A DNA stretch of 64,000 nucleotides from CALOCY01 sp942491975 (GTDB lineage: Bacteria; Bacteroidota; Bacteroidia; Bacteroidales; Prolixibacteraceae), in contig CALOCY010000004.1 in assembly GCA_942491975.1 (NCBI GenBank), forward strand, positions 1,860,001-1,924,000. Direction: 5' to 3'. Positions 43,246 through 52,474 of this stretch are shown one piece after another (positions within the stretch are counted from its first letter, which is position 1; the number at the start of each line of letters is the position of its first letter). Under the pieces are notes generated by a model that was given only the letters and a program-made list of their open reading frames with translations, did not search any database and was not told the origin of the DNA. The position numbers and the translations under genes are program-made.

Positions 43246-43794
43246 TTATTCACCTTCATCCCCACTTTCATAATACGCAGCATCGTGCACCTGAATCTCG
43301 GCATCCCCTTCAATCTTGTTATTCTCTTCGTTAAACTCTTTAATATTGTCAAGGTAATCGGCCTCAACAATAAACTCGTAATAGGCATTATAATCGTTGG
43401 GCAACGTATAGGTAAACCATACACTTTTCGAAGCCTCGTGGCAATAACGACTGGTACAGGGTACCAGCGAAGCAACCGTCTCAATCCCCACCAACTGGGT
43501 CTCCTTTATATTCTTGGACAACACATGCCTGACAACCCTTAACCTGACCGTAAATTCGCCGGTCTCGCACTGCCCCCTGTTTACAACATGCACCTTAATA
43601 TCATGGTCCTGACCGGGATAACCCGACCCATGCGCTGATACATCTTTTACCTCAATATCAGGCAACCGCCTGCCATCACAATCCTGACTCCCCGACACGA
43701 TGGTATCAGTAGCTGAAGTTGACGCCTGTGCCCAGGCACAAACCGGTAAAAGGGCACAAAAAAGAGAGGATAATATAAACTGTTTTGCCTTCAT
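43246..43794 (-). CDS. secreted CARDB-like protein, unknown role
   Basis: The 182-residue product has a signal peptide (1-22, ending AWA). The mature part resembles a CARDB-type beta sandwich: PDIEVKDVSAHGSGYPGQDHDIKVHVVNRGQCETGEFTVRLRVV, then YYEFIVEADYLDNIKEFNEENNKIE, the typical 'D...EFNEENN' end of this domain. Five cysteines (residues 39, 76, 112, 117 and nearby) suggest disulfides. The C-terminal tail is very acidic and there is no sorting domain. CARDB domains occur in surface adhesion and polymer-binding proteins. It is alone and followed by a terminator. Confidence 0.75.
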   Translation of the reverse strand: MKAKQFILSSLFCALLPVCAWAQASTSATDTIVSGSQDCDGRRLPDIEVKDVSAHGSGYPGQDHDIKVHVVNRGQCETGEFTVRLRVVRHVLSKNIKETQLVGIETVASLVPCTSRYCHEASKSVWFTYTLPNDYNAYYEFIVEADYLDNIKEFNEENNKIEGDAEIQVHDAAYYESGDEGE

Positions 43795-43975
43795 AATAAC
43801 TAAGCTTTAATAGCACAAATCTAATGCAATATGTAAAATAATACGTTTTTTATCCCATTAAGTTGCCTGTGTGGCCTCCTAATGTAGATAAAAATTACAT
43901 ACTGTTCCTTAAAAATAGAGCAATTCCGCCAGAAATATCACATCTGTCGACTATAATTTATTAACAACTGTACCA

Positions 43976-44227
43976 TCAATATCCCCCAAAGAACCCCGAA
44001 ATATCAAAATAAACCTCTTTCTCTGCCCCTTCAGCAGTCTGAATAGACAAGACATCGTATGCTTTCCCGTTATCCTCCCTTAATCCCTGCATCTGCATAA
44101 TGTATCCCGGATAATTTTCCGCGAGCCACGCGTACTCGGCATCAACCGACTCTGCTACGATTGCTTTTTCAAAAGAAGAACCGTCACAATCGGCTTGTTC
44201 CCCGTTTTTTATTATTGACATGCTCAT
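43976..44227 (-). CDS. small acidic protein, unknown function
   Basis: The likely start is the Met pair MSMSIIKNGEQ at 44227 (83 residues); a longer frame from 44284 adds a stretch with no clear role. The product has one Cys (DCDGSS), an alternating charged pattern (AEYAWLAENYPGYIMQMQGLREDNGKAYDVLSIQTAEG) and the end YFDISGFFGGY. It has no signal peptide, membrane segment or family match that I recognise. Some Bacteroidetes proteins of this size with a similar end precede secreted proteases, but no link is shown here. Confidence 0.5.
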   Translation of the reverse strand: MSMSIIKNGEQADCDGSSFEKAIVAESVDAEYAWLAENYPGYIMQMQGLREDNGKAYDVLSIQTAEGAEKEVYFDISGFFGGY

Positions 44228-44441
44228 ATATTGTTGGTTATAAACAAAGATACAAAGATGTAACAGCAATACCTCACCTTCCATTCATCTATTTAAAAGA
44301 CCATTTCATAGTTTTTTATGCACATTAATCCTCAAAAAACAAGTGTTAATCAAAAAATAACATTTTTATTAATCTACAAATACTATACTTGATCTATTGT
44401 CCGTTATTTTTAAAATTCGCTTAACATAAAACATATTAGCC

Positions 44442-47400
44442 ATGAAAAAAAACCTTCCCACCGCCGTAAAATTATTTCTGGTAACCACTATTGCTATTGG
44501 AACTGTTAATCTTGCCGTTGGGCAAATAAGCAAACAACAGACTGTTGAAAACACAAAAAAACATGCTACAAAAATTATCACTAGTAATGATGGAAAATCA
44601 GTCCACATTATAAAAAGAAAAAATAGCGACATTAAGTATTTCTCCCCGGATAAATACAGTGCAAACTACTCCATCAGGGATGTAGAAGAACATAATGATT
44701 CGATTGTTGATATTATTGTTGAGTTTAAAGAGGAACCATTATTTCTAAAACAAAAGAAAAACGCACACCTGAAATCTTCCGCCTTTTCAAACCGGGCACA
44801 AAAAACCGGTTATGAAAACCGGCTTAAAGAATTTCGCAGTGCACTCTCAAGCCTCGGGAGATTAAAATCAAGTACAGTACAACCTAAAATAAAACGGGAA
44901 TATTACAAAATCTTTTTTGGAGCCAGTGCAAAAGTATCCCGTGAAGCTTATAGCAAAATAAAAAAACTGCCCTATGTCAAAAAAGTACACTTCAATAAAA
45001 AAGTAAAAGCAATACTTACAGAGAGTGTACCACTCATACAGGCCGATAAGGTCTGGACAGATCTGGGGACTGAAGGAGAAGACATTAAAGTAGGTATTAT
45101 TGATACCGGCATCGACTATACACACCCTGCACTGGGAGGCCATTCAGGATCGACATTCCCAACGGCCAAAGTTATTGGAGGATATGATTTTGTAAATAAC
45201 GATGATGACCCCATTGATGACCACTTTCACGGTACCCATTGTGCAGCAATCGTGGCTGCTGATAATGAGGTTATCAAAGGGGTTGCCCCAAAAGCATTGT
45301 TATACGCTTATAAATCATTAGGATCAGGAGGAAGTGGATCAACTGATGATGTAATTGCAGCAGTAGAACGATGTATTGACCCTAACGAAGACGGTGATTA
45401 CTCCGATAAATTAGATGTTGTCAGCATGTCTTTAGGAAATGCAAATGGAAATCCTGATGATGCACTATGTATAGCTGTCGACAATGCTGTTGAAATGGGT
45501 ATTGTATTCAGCATTGCTGCAGGGAACAATGGACAATACAACACGATAGGCAGCCCCGGGACAGCACGAAAAGCGATAACAGTAGGATCTACAATAAAAT
45601 CAGACCAAATTTCCGGTTTCAGTTCAAAAGGCCCAAATGCATTGGATTGCTCGATTAAACCCGAAGTGGTAGCCCCCGGTTCAGACATTTACAGTGCAGT
45701 CCTTAACGGGAAATACGAAGCCCATAGCGGGACTTCCATGGCTACACCACATGTAGCAGGTATCTGTGCACTATTAAAAAAACTGCACCCTGCATGGTCA
45801 CCCGAACAAATCAAATCGGCATTAATGACAACAGCTGTTGATATTGGATTGGATGTTATGGCACAAGGAGCAGGAAGGGTTAATGCATATAAAGCCGCAA
45901 CTGCAACAACCTTTGCTGACCCCTCCTGCCTGGGCTTTGGTTTGGATGATATTTCCCGGGATATTTGGACTGTTAGCGACACGGTAACCATAACAAACAC
46001 CAATGAAAACCTACAAACATATACCGTATCAATACCTGACTTACCCGATGGCATAGCCATTGAAACAAACGTTTCAGAACTTACATTGGGTGCAAACGAA
46101 TCCGCGGCTATTATTTTCACACTAACTGTTGATAATAGTATCGTGGAATACCCCAACACAAAATCCCAAACTTACGATGGGGTACTCTCGATAAACGGCA
46201 CGATTGACCAAATCAAGCTTCCGTGGGCATTTGTAAAAGCCACCATGATTTATATAAAATTCGATATCCCATTTGAAAATTGTCATATTCTTTCAGAAGA
46301 TAATACAAGATACTATAGCGTACGGGGCTCTGATTACATGCAATACACGTTTGCATTATTAGAAAAAGGTTCTTATGATTTAGTAGCCTTTTTGGATGAC
46401 CCAAACAATAATGATGTATTTATCGTTATGGAAAAATTCCAATTGGAAGCGACAGACACACTGCACATTAGTGCCACAAAAGCAAAATACAATATAAAAG
46501 CAGAAAGTGTTAATAAACAGGGAAAACTGTTCAACAATATGGCCACCAAAGAAAACATTGACCATCTTACCCGTATTGGTATCCATTACCCTGATCCCTC
46601 CAGTCCCAAAAGATTTGAAATGGAAGACAATTTTGGCCTGAATTACTATGTTTCAGAGATTCCTGATGGTGCCCACGTGAGATTAATGGAATGTTTAACT
46701 GACCTGCACCATGAAAAAGAGGTAGCATTTGTCGCGTATGATTCAATAAAAACATTAAACAATGATACTATTCTCCGCAATAGTCCTTCCGATTTTCTTT
46801 ACCACCGCAATGTTAATATCACCTTTCCCACGTCTGCTGAAAATCCATCTATATTCTTTCTTGCAGACGGCATATTTGTACCCGGGAATAGTTTCACGAT
46901 TAATTCAAAAAAATGGGAAGGCAACCTTTACATTGCTTCATCCCAAAGTAAAAACATAAACTACACTAACGATGTCAAATTGATTGCTTTTGACGATTTA
47001 TACTCCTCTATCCCTTACATTTTCACAGACCCGTTTGCAACAAAAAATGACAGCATTGGGAACTTCTGGCCACATGAAGTAATTACACCTGACATATACC
47101 TGTCCCCATCAAATGGTGATAAAATCTACTATGGAAGCAGCTTTATACACCCCAATCTTGATTTCTTCGAGAACCATAAATCGTCAGATAAAATTTCCGT
47201 TTCTAATCCACGTTTTTATGGTCAAATGAGGGAAGAAAGACAATCTGATCTTCACAATTCAAAGCTTACCATTTATAATGAAAATAACAATCCTATCTAT
47301 TCGGATATGCTTTCAAATTTTCAGGATAAAAATGTCCCTTCCGGGAAATACCGTTTTGAAATAATCAATGAGAACTATGCCGTGGAAGATATAGCGGGCA

Positions 47401-48089
47401 AAGGGACGTTTAATGCATTTTTTGACTTGGAAAGTGATGATTATAAAGATAAAATCCCTCCTCAAATAAACTCGCTACAACTATTAAATTCAAAAGGGGT
47501 GCCTGCACCAATATTAGAGCTGGGAAAACCAGCACAAATTCAGTGTTCTTTTAGAAATTTCTATTCAACCGTAAATCACCTGCGTCTATTCCTCAAAGAA
47601 CATGGGACAGATGATTGGAGGGAACTTTCAATAACAAAGACATCATCAGATTTTTTTCATCGGCAACACTTTACCATTGACATTTCCAGCTTTACAGTTA
47701 AAGAGGGGTATTACGATGTAAAAATGGAACTAAAAAACACGGAAGAAAGCAAGATAGAGTGGACATTGGAACCTGCTTTTACTGTTGTTAAAAATATCAC
47801 CACAGATACCGAAATACCCATTGCATTATCAGCCAATAACGACATTTTAGTCTATCCCAACCCCAATACCGGGACATTTAAATTAAAAATTCCGGAAACT
47901 ACCGCTGAAAACGGGGAAATTGAGGTTTACAACATGCAGGGGCAATTGGTGTTCAATAAAAACCTTGCCTTACCGTTGGAAAATGAGGAAACAGTAACAA
48001 TCAATTTAACGGCGCAACGTAAAGGAATTTACCTGCTTAAAATCACCCTGGACAACCAAATCTTTAACGAAAAGATACTGGTACATTAA
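44442..48089 (+). CDS. secreted subtilisin-like S8 protease with T9SS sorting domain
   Basis: The 1215-residue protein has a signal peptide (about 1-27), a propeptide with an inhibitor_I9-like part (about 80-185), and an S8 domain with VGIIDTGIDYTHP (Asp221), HFHGTHCAA (His263) and SGTSMATPHVAG (Ser432). It resembles the C5a peptidase/vpr group. After it come an Fn3-like segment (about 500-600) and several hundred residues of unassigned beta-rich sequence (about 600-1130). The last ~75 residues (YPNPNTGTF...GQLVFNKNLAL...GIYLLKITLDNQIFNEKILVH) are a type A T9SS C-terminal domain. It should be secreted by T9SS and attached to the cell surface or released. A TATACTTG box at 44384-44391 may be its promoter. 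Confidence 0.93.
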   Translation: MKKNLPTAVKLFLVTTIAIGTVNLAVGQISKQQTVENTKKHATKIITSNDGKSVHIIKRKNSDIKYFSPDKYSANYSIRDVEEHNDSIVDIIVEFKEEPLFLKQKKNAHLKSSAFSNRAQKTGYENRLKEFRSALSSLGRLKSSTVQPKIKREYYKIFFGASAKVSREAYSKIKKLPYVKKVHFNKKVKAILTESVPLIQADKVWTDLGTEGEDIKVGIIDTGIDYTHPALGGHSGSTFPTAKVIGGYDFVNNDDDPIDDHFHGTHCAAIVAADNEVIKGVAPKALLYAYKSLGSGGSGSTDDVIAAVERCIDPNEDGDYSDKLDVVSMSLGNANGNPDDALCIAVDNAVEMGIVFSIAAGNNGQYNTIGSPGTARKAITVGSTIKSDQISGFSSKGPNALDCSIKPEVVAPGSDIYSAVLNGKYEAHSGTSMATPHVAGICALLKKLHPAWSPEQIKSALMTTAVDIGLDVMAQGAGRVNAYKAATATTFADPSCLGFGLDDISRDIWTVSDTVTITNTNENLQTYTVSIPDLPDGIAIETNVSELTLGANESAAIIFTLTVDNSIVEYPNTKSQTYDGVLSINGTIDQIKLPWAFVKATMIYIKFDIPFENCHILSEDNTRYYSVRGSDYMQYTFALLEKGSYDLVAFLDDPNNNDVFIVMEKFQLEATDTLHISATKAKYNIKAESVNKQGKLFNNMATKENIDHLTRIGIHYPDPSSPKRFEMEDNFGLNYYVSEIPDGAHVRLMECLTDLHHEKEVAFVAYDSIKTLNNDTILRNSPSDFLYHRNVNITFPTSAENPSIFFLADGIFVPGNSFTINSKKWEGNLYIASSQSKNINYTNDVKLIAFDDLYSSIPYIFTDPFATKNDSIGNFWPHEVITPDIYLSPSNGDKIYYGSSFIHPNLDFFENHKSSDKISVSNPRFYGQMREERQSDLHNSKLTIYNENNNPIYSDMLSNFQDKNVPSGKYRFEIINENYAVEDIAGKGTFNAFFDLESDDYKDKIPPQINSLQLLNSKGVPAPILELGKPAQIQCSFRNFYSTVNHLRLFLKEHGTDDWRELSITKTSSDFFHRQHFTIDISSFTVKEGYYDVKMELKNTEESKIEWTLEPAFTVVKNITTDTEIPIALSANNDILVYPNPNTGTFKLKIPETTAENGEIEVYNMQGQLVFNKNLALPLENEETVTINLTAQRKGIYLLKITLDNQIFNEKILVH

Positions 48090-48102
48090 ACTTTCCCTCC
48101 TG

Positions 48103-48149
48103 CTCTCCATTGATTGCCTTTTTTAGCGATTGATGGAGAGTGGTTTTTT
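48103..48149 (+). terminator. terminator of the S8 protease gene
   Basis: CTCTCCAT (48103-48110) and ATGGAGAG (48133-48140), extended inward by seven pairs including wobbles, followed by TGG and six Ts. Confidence 0.85.
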
Positions 48150-48162
48150 ACAGAATTAGTCA

Positions 48163-48170
48163 TATATTTG
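48163..48170 (+). promoter_or_regulatory. candidate -7 box of feoAB
   Basis: TATATTTG matches TAnnTTTG; a T run rather than TTTG lies at the upstream distance. The start would fall near 48177, leaving a 40-base leader. No Fur-box was recognised with confidence. Confidence 0.5.
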
Positions 48171-48217
48171 TATGCTTATTTTTATTTGATTTAAATTAAA
48201 AGAAAAAGCATACAACC

Positions 48218-50707
48218 ATGCGGCTATCGGATGTTGCCAATAATGAAACGGTAATCATAACCAAGGTATTGGGGCACGGCTCATTTCGTAAACGTATCTC
48301 CGAAATGGGCTTTGTAAAAGGGAAAGAAGTACGTGTAATCAAAAATGCCCCCCTGAAAGACCCGATTGAATACCGCATTATGGACTACAACGTCTCGCTG
48401 CGGCGAAGCGAAGCCCACCTGATTGAAGTGATTACGCTGGAAGAAGCCCGTCACATCGCCCCTTCCCTGTTCGAAGGGGTTATCGACCGTGAAATACTCA
48501 AAACATCGGCACGCGAAAAGGGGCGCAATATAAATATTGCACTGGTGGGGAACCCCAACTGCGGGAAAACCAGCCTCTTCAACTATGCATCGGGTTCGAA
48601 AGAGCACGTGGGCAACTACAGCGGGGTGACCGTCGATGCCAAGCACGCCTCGTTCAAACACAAAGGCTACAACTTCTCCATTGTCGACCTCCCGGGAACC
48701 TACTCCCTGACCGCCTACACACCGGAAGAACTCTACGTGCGGAAATTTATCTACGAAGAGACACCCGATATCGTGGTCAACGTGGTTGATGCCTCCAACC
48801 TCGAACGCAACCTCTACCTCACCACCCAGCTCATCGACATGGACATTAAAGTGGTGATTGCCCTCAATATGTACGATGAACTGGAACAAAGCGGTGCAAC
48901 TTTCGACTATCATGCACTATCCGAAATGATCGGGATTCCCATTATCCCTACCGTATGTACCAAAGGCAAAGGGGTTAAAAACCTGTTTAAAAAGGCGATT
49001 GACGTTTATGAAGACCGTGATCCCGTGGTACGCCACATCCACATCAACTACGGGCAGGAAGTCGAAAAATCAATCCGGAAAATCCGGGACATTATCCGGG
49101 AACACAAACCCATTATCGACAAAGTATCTACCCGTTTTCTCTCCATCAAGCTGCTCGAAAAAGACGATGAAGTACTGAAATCGTTGGGGGACTATAAAAA
49201 CTACAACGACATCAAAGAAGGGGCCGAAGCAGAAATAAACCGCATAGAAGGGTTGTTGGGAGACGACAGCGAAACGGTGATTACCGGTGCCAAATACGGG
49301 TTTATTGCAGGTGCACTCAAAGAAACCTTCAAACAGGGAAAAAAACGAAAAGGCATTACCACAGCCATGATCGACGATTTTTTGACCCATAAATACCTGG
49401 CCATACCGTTCTTCATCCTCTTCATGTTCCTCACCTTCTATTCCACCTTCTTTCTGGGACAATATCCCATGGAGTGGATTGACACCGGGGTAAGTGCACT
49501 GGGTAATTTTGTCGGGCGGAATATGGGCAATGGCATGCTCAAAGACCTGCTGATTGACGGCATCATAAGCGGTGCAGGCAGTGTATTGGTTTTTGTGCCC
49601 AACATTGCCATCCTCTTCTTTTTTATCTCACTGATGGAAGATACCGGGTACATGGCACGGGCTGCATTCATTATGGACAAAATCATGCACCGGTTCGGGT
49701 TGCACGGGCGCTCATTTATCCCGCTTATCATGGGATTCGGATGTAACGTACCGGCCATTATGGCCACCCGTACCCTGCGCAACAAAAATGACCGCCTGCT
49801 CACCATGCTCATTACCCCGTTTATGTCGTGTAGTGCCCGGCTGCCCGTTTACGTACTCTTCATCTCCGCTTTCTTCCCCGAACACAAAGCCCTCTACCTC
49901 TTTGGCATATACATTACCGGAATCATACTGGCATTGATACTGGCGCAGGTATTAAACCTCATCTATTTTAAACGTAAAGAGTCCCCTTTTGTGATGGAAC
50001 TGCCCCCGTACAGGGTACCGACTTACAAAAACATTCTCATTCACATGTGGGACAAAACACGGCACTACCTGCAAAAAATAGCCGGTGTAATCCTGTTAGC
50101 CGTAGTCATTATCTGGGTACTGGGCTATTTCCCCCGCACATCGGAAGCCACACAGTCCATCGACCGGCAACTAAAAACGGTCACCGCACAACTACAGGAA
50201 GAGGGGCATGACGAACAGGTGATTTCAGCACTGCGTAAAACAGAATCACAGCTTTTACAGCAACATAAAACCACCCTTCTGGAACACTCATACCTGGGAC
50301 GGTTGGGGAAAACCATAGAGCCTGTCATGCGCCCGTTGGGGTTCGACTGGAAAATGAGCATCAGCCTGCTGACAGGTACGGCAGCCAAAGAAATTGTTGT
50401 CAGCACATTTGCCGTACTCTACCAGGCAAACGATCAAAATGACAGTGCCGGATTACAAACCAAATTGCAACATGCCCGGTACGAAAAGGATCCGCGAAAA
50501 GGGGAGTTGGTATTCTCCGTACCGGCAACACTGGCCTTCCTTATTTTCGTGCTGGTATACTTCCCGTGTATCGGGGTGATTGCCACCATCAGGCGGGAAT
50601 CGGGAAAAACATTCTGGGCACTCTTTACGGTATTCTACACCTCGGCACTGGCATGGCTACTCGCCTTTGGGGTATACCAAATTGGATCATTATTATTATC
50701 AGCCTGA
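48218..50707 (+). CDS. feoB: ferrous iron transporter FeoA-FeoB fusion
   Basis: The 829-residue protein joins an SH3-like FeoA domain (about 1-75, MRLSDVANNETVIITKVLGHGSFRKRISEMGFVKGKEV) to a full FeoB. The G domain has GNPNCGKTSLFN (G1, about 111), then SGVTVDAKHASF (G2 Thr), DLPGTY (G3) and NMYDE (G4, in place of NKxD-type). The membrane part includes the two Gate motifs around GYMARAAFIMDKIMHRFGLHGRSFIPLIMGFGCNVPAIMATRTL, and about eleven helices from about 400 on. It imports Fe2+ across the inner membrane. The fusion is common in Bacteroidetes. The small Cys-rich gene at 50806 follows on the same strand. Confidence 0.95.
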   Translation: MRLSDVANNETVIITKVLGHGSFRKRISEMGFVKGKEVRVIKNAPLKDPIEYRIMDYNVSLRRSEAHLIEVITLEEARHIAPSLFEGVIDREILKTSAREKGRNINIALVGNPNCGKTSLFNYASGSKEHVGNYSGVTVDAKHASFKHKGYNFSIVDLPGTYSLTAYTPEELYVRKFIYEETPDIVVNVVDASNLERNLYLTTQLIDMDIKVVIALNMYDELEQSGATFDYHALSEMIGIPIIPTVCTKGKGVKNLFKKAIDVYEDRDPVVRHIHINYGQEVEKSIRKIRDIIREHKPIIDKVSTRFLSIKLLEKDDEVLKSLGDYKNYNDIKEGAEAEINRIEGLLGDDSETVITGAKYGFIAGALKETFKQGKKRKGITTAMIDDFLTHKYLAIPFFILFMFLTFYSTFFLGQYPMEWIDTGVSALGNFVGRNMGNGMLKDLLIDGIISGAGSVLVFVPNIAILFFFISLMEDTGYMARAAFIMDKIMHRFGLHGRSFIPLIMGFGCNVPAIMATRTLRNKNDRLLTMLITPFMSCSARLPVYVLFISAFFPEHKALYLFGIYITGIILALILAQVLNLIYFKRKESPFVMELPPYRVPTYKNILIHMWDKTRHYLQKIAGVILLAVVIIWVLGYFPRTSEATQSIDRQLKTVTAQLQEEGHDEQVISALRKTESQLLQQHKTTLLEHSYLGRLGKTIEPVMRPLGFDWKMSISLLTGTAAKEIVVSTFAVLYQANDQNDSAGLQTKLQHARYEKDPRKGELVFSVPATLAFLIFVLVYFPCIGVIATIRRESGKTFWALFTVFYTSALAWLLAFGVYQIGSLLLSA

Positions 50708-50805
50708 CCATCAACTGAATATATTTTTAAAAAATCATTGTAAATCAATAGCCTATTATTTTGTCTAACAATTTAACAGTCTGAAAATCCAACGATCTAT
50801 TGACT

Positions 50806-50982
50806 ATGATACAGGAAATTATTGCATACGGACTGGTTGCCCTGGTAGTGGTCATAGCCCTTCACCGGCTCATAAGGGTACTATTCAAAGGCAAAAACTC
50901 AAAACCCGATGGTTGCGAAGACAAAAGCTGCACAGGCTGTCAACTGAAAGATGAATGCAATAGTTTCAAGGCCGATGTATAA
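50806..50982 (+). CDS. FeoB-associated Cys-rich membrane protein
   Basis: From the ATG at 50806 the product has 58 residues; the TTG two codons upstream is less likely. One membrane helix (about 5-25, IIAYGLVALVVVIALHRLIRVLF) is followed by a short Cys-rich tail (CEDKSCTGCQLKDEC, four Cys), as in the FeoB-associated Cys-rich membrane protein family. Such proteins accompany feoAB and are thought to support iron transfer, perhaps via the Cys cluster, but the mechanism is unknown. It lies about 100 bases behind feoAB, with no terminator between, so co-transcription is likely. Confidence 0.88.
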   Translation: MIQEIIAYGLVALVVVIALHRLIRVLFKGKNSKPDGCEDKSCTGCQLKDECNSFKADV

Positions 50983-51070
50983 ATGGTGACTGATGATTCT
51001 CTATTTCATTTTGGCAGAATAAATGTGAGGCTCTCTCTGTCAGTTTTTACTGGCAGGGCAGGCTACTTGA

Positions 51071-52072
51071 TTACTGTGGGCTATTTTTTTTATTAATCAG
51101 GTTTACACTAACTTTTACAATCGTTTCTTTTTCATCTGTTTTGCTTACAGCTATCATTAACGTCAAGGCAACTAAAGCATTATCAGCTATTCTTTTATTT
51201 CCATTTTCATCATATAAAATGCCGTTTCTCTCTAGAAAGTACAAAAACAAAAATGCGGCAATCCTTTTATTCCCATCGGAAAACGAATGGTTTTTAGTTA
51301 CAAGATAGAGCAGGTTAGCAGCTTTTTCTTCAATACTCGGATATAAATCTTCTCCATCAAAAGTTTGATAAATTGTTGAGACAGAACTACGAAAAGACTT
51401 GTCTTTTTCACGTCCAAATAATTCACTATTACCGTGTTTTTTCTTTACCAGTTGTATTTGCTTAATTGCTTCTTCGTAAGTTAATTGATATGTCTCTTTA
51501 CCTGAAGTTTCCTGTATTTTTAAGCTTTGATAATCATATTGATCTAAAATATCTAAGGCATAAGCATAATCAGAGATAATTTTTAATAACCCGATGCTCT
51601 CATCACCGGTTAACTCCTTTTGATTTAAGACATTTCCTAAGATTCTTACAGATTTTTTTAACTCACTTAATTGCTCATTTTGTTGAATAAGTCGCTGTTT
51701 ATTTAACGAATAACCTTTTATCAAATAGTCTTTTAGGATTTTATTTGCCCAAATCCTAAAATCTGTTCCTCTTTTTGATTTTACTCTGTAACCAACAGAA
51801 ATAATAACATCGAGATTGAAGTATTCAATATTTCTCTCAATTTCACGACCTCCTTCATTTTGAACTGTTGCAAAATTTGCAACAGTTGACTTCCTTTCTA
51901 ATTCATTTTCATTGAAGATGTTATTTATGTGCCTCGAGATAACAGATTTGTCACGTTGAAATAATTCAGTCATTTGATTTAAACTGAGCCAGACGGTATC
52001 ACCATCAAGGTTTACAGAAATTTCGGTATTACCGTTTTCAATTTTATATATTTCAATTTGTGATTTATTCAT
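51071..52072 (-). CDS. RhuM-Fic/Doc fusion protein
   Basis: The 333-residue protein has an N-terminal RhuM domain (about 5-120, EIYKIENGNTEISVNLDGDTVWLSLNQMTELFQRDKSVISRHINNIF and YFNLDVIISVGYRVKSKRGTDFRIWANKILKDYLIKGY), a linker, and a Fic/Doc domain (about 195-325) with the active motif HSFSDGNKR at 262-270. The motif has Lys where classical Fic enzymes have Gly, so it is closer to Doc. Fic/Doc proteins attach AMP or phosphate to targets; Doc is a toxin. No separate antitoxin gene (Phd) is next to it. Annotated relatives are called 'virulence protein RhuM', but here the restriction-modification genes make a defence role more likely (inference). Confidence 0.9.
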   Translation of the reverse strand: MNKSQIEIYKIENGNTEISVNLDGDTVWLSLNQMTELFQRDKSVISRHINNIFNENELERKSTVANFATVQNEGGREIERNIEYFNLDVIISVGYRVKSKRGTDFRIWANKILKDYLIKGYSLNKQRLIQQNEQLSELKKSVRILGNVLNQKELTGDESIGLLKIISDYAYALDILDQYDYQSLKIQETSGKETYQLTYEEAIKQIQLVKKKHGNSELFGREKDKSFRSSVSTIYQTFDGEDLYPSIEEKAANLLYLVTKNHSFSDGNKRIAAFLFLYFLERNGILYDENGNKRIADNALVALTLMIAVSKTDEKETIVKVSVNLINKKNSPQ

Positions 52073-52474
52073 TCAGTTTTTTTCAAATATAATGAATCTT
52101 CTTTGGATGTAGTGTTGGGGTATAATTAATACCAACGGCCACTTGCATGTTGTCGTTGTAGATTACGAGTGATTACCTGTCAGGTTACGGACGGATAACG
52201 ATACGAGTAACCGGCGACAGCATCGCACTGAAGCCTTCGCTGGCGCCGACATGTTGTCGGGGCCCGGACTAAAATAACGGATACAGATATTTCGCCGGTA
52301 CATCAACTTTAAAATGAGCCACATCGGTAAATTATATGAATAGTATCAGTCCCGAAAATTTTCGGGAGCGTGGTACTTTCCTATCAAACCGTAATGAAGT
52401 TTGAGCTGACTATAAACGTTGATATTTTGCACTTGCACTGCCATTACTTACACAAAATGTTAGGGGCAGTTTTG
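52073..52474. other. intergenic region with palindromes at the edge of the restriction islet
   Basis: Contains CCCGAAAATTTTCGGG (52351-52366, perfect palindrome), CCGACATGTTGTCGG (about 52247-52261) and one arm of the islet-flanking inverted repeat, GTTAGGGGCA (52459-52468). No gene was recognised; the composition is mixed, with a GC-richer patch at 52180-52280, so it may be a remnant of an older insert. Confidence 0.45.
52459..52468. repeat. inverted repeat flanking the restriction-modification pair, left arm
   Basis: GTTAGGGGCA here is the exact inverse of TGCCCCTAAC at 54707-54716; both are followed inward by a near-identical AT-rich TTT. The pair encloses exactly the endonuclease and methyltransferase genes. 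Confidence 0.5.

Noticed and set aside
48150..48217. Fur box or iron-responsive riboswitch before feoAB
   Set aside because: Short AT-rich leader without a clear inverted repeat or known aptamer fold.
48281..48913. A 210-residue minus-strand frame
   Set aside because: Antisense to the FeoA-FeoB G domain; its Val/His-rich sequence has no family pattern.
52351..52366. CCCGAAAATTTTCGGG as a possible replication or recombination site
   Set aside because: A single palindrome with no iterons, no DnaA-type boxes and no recombinase gene near it.
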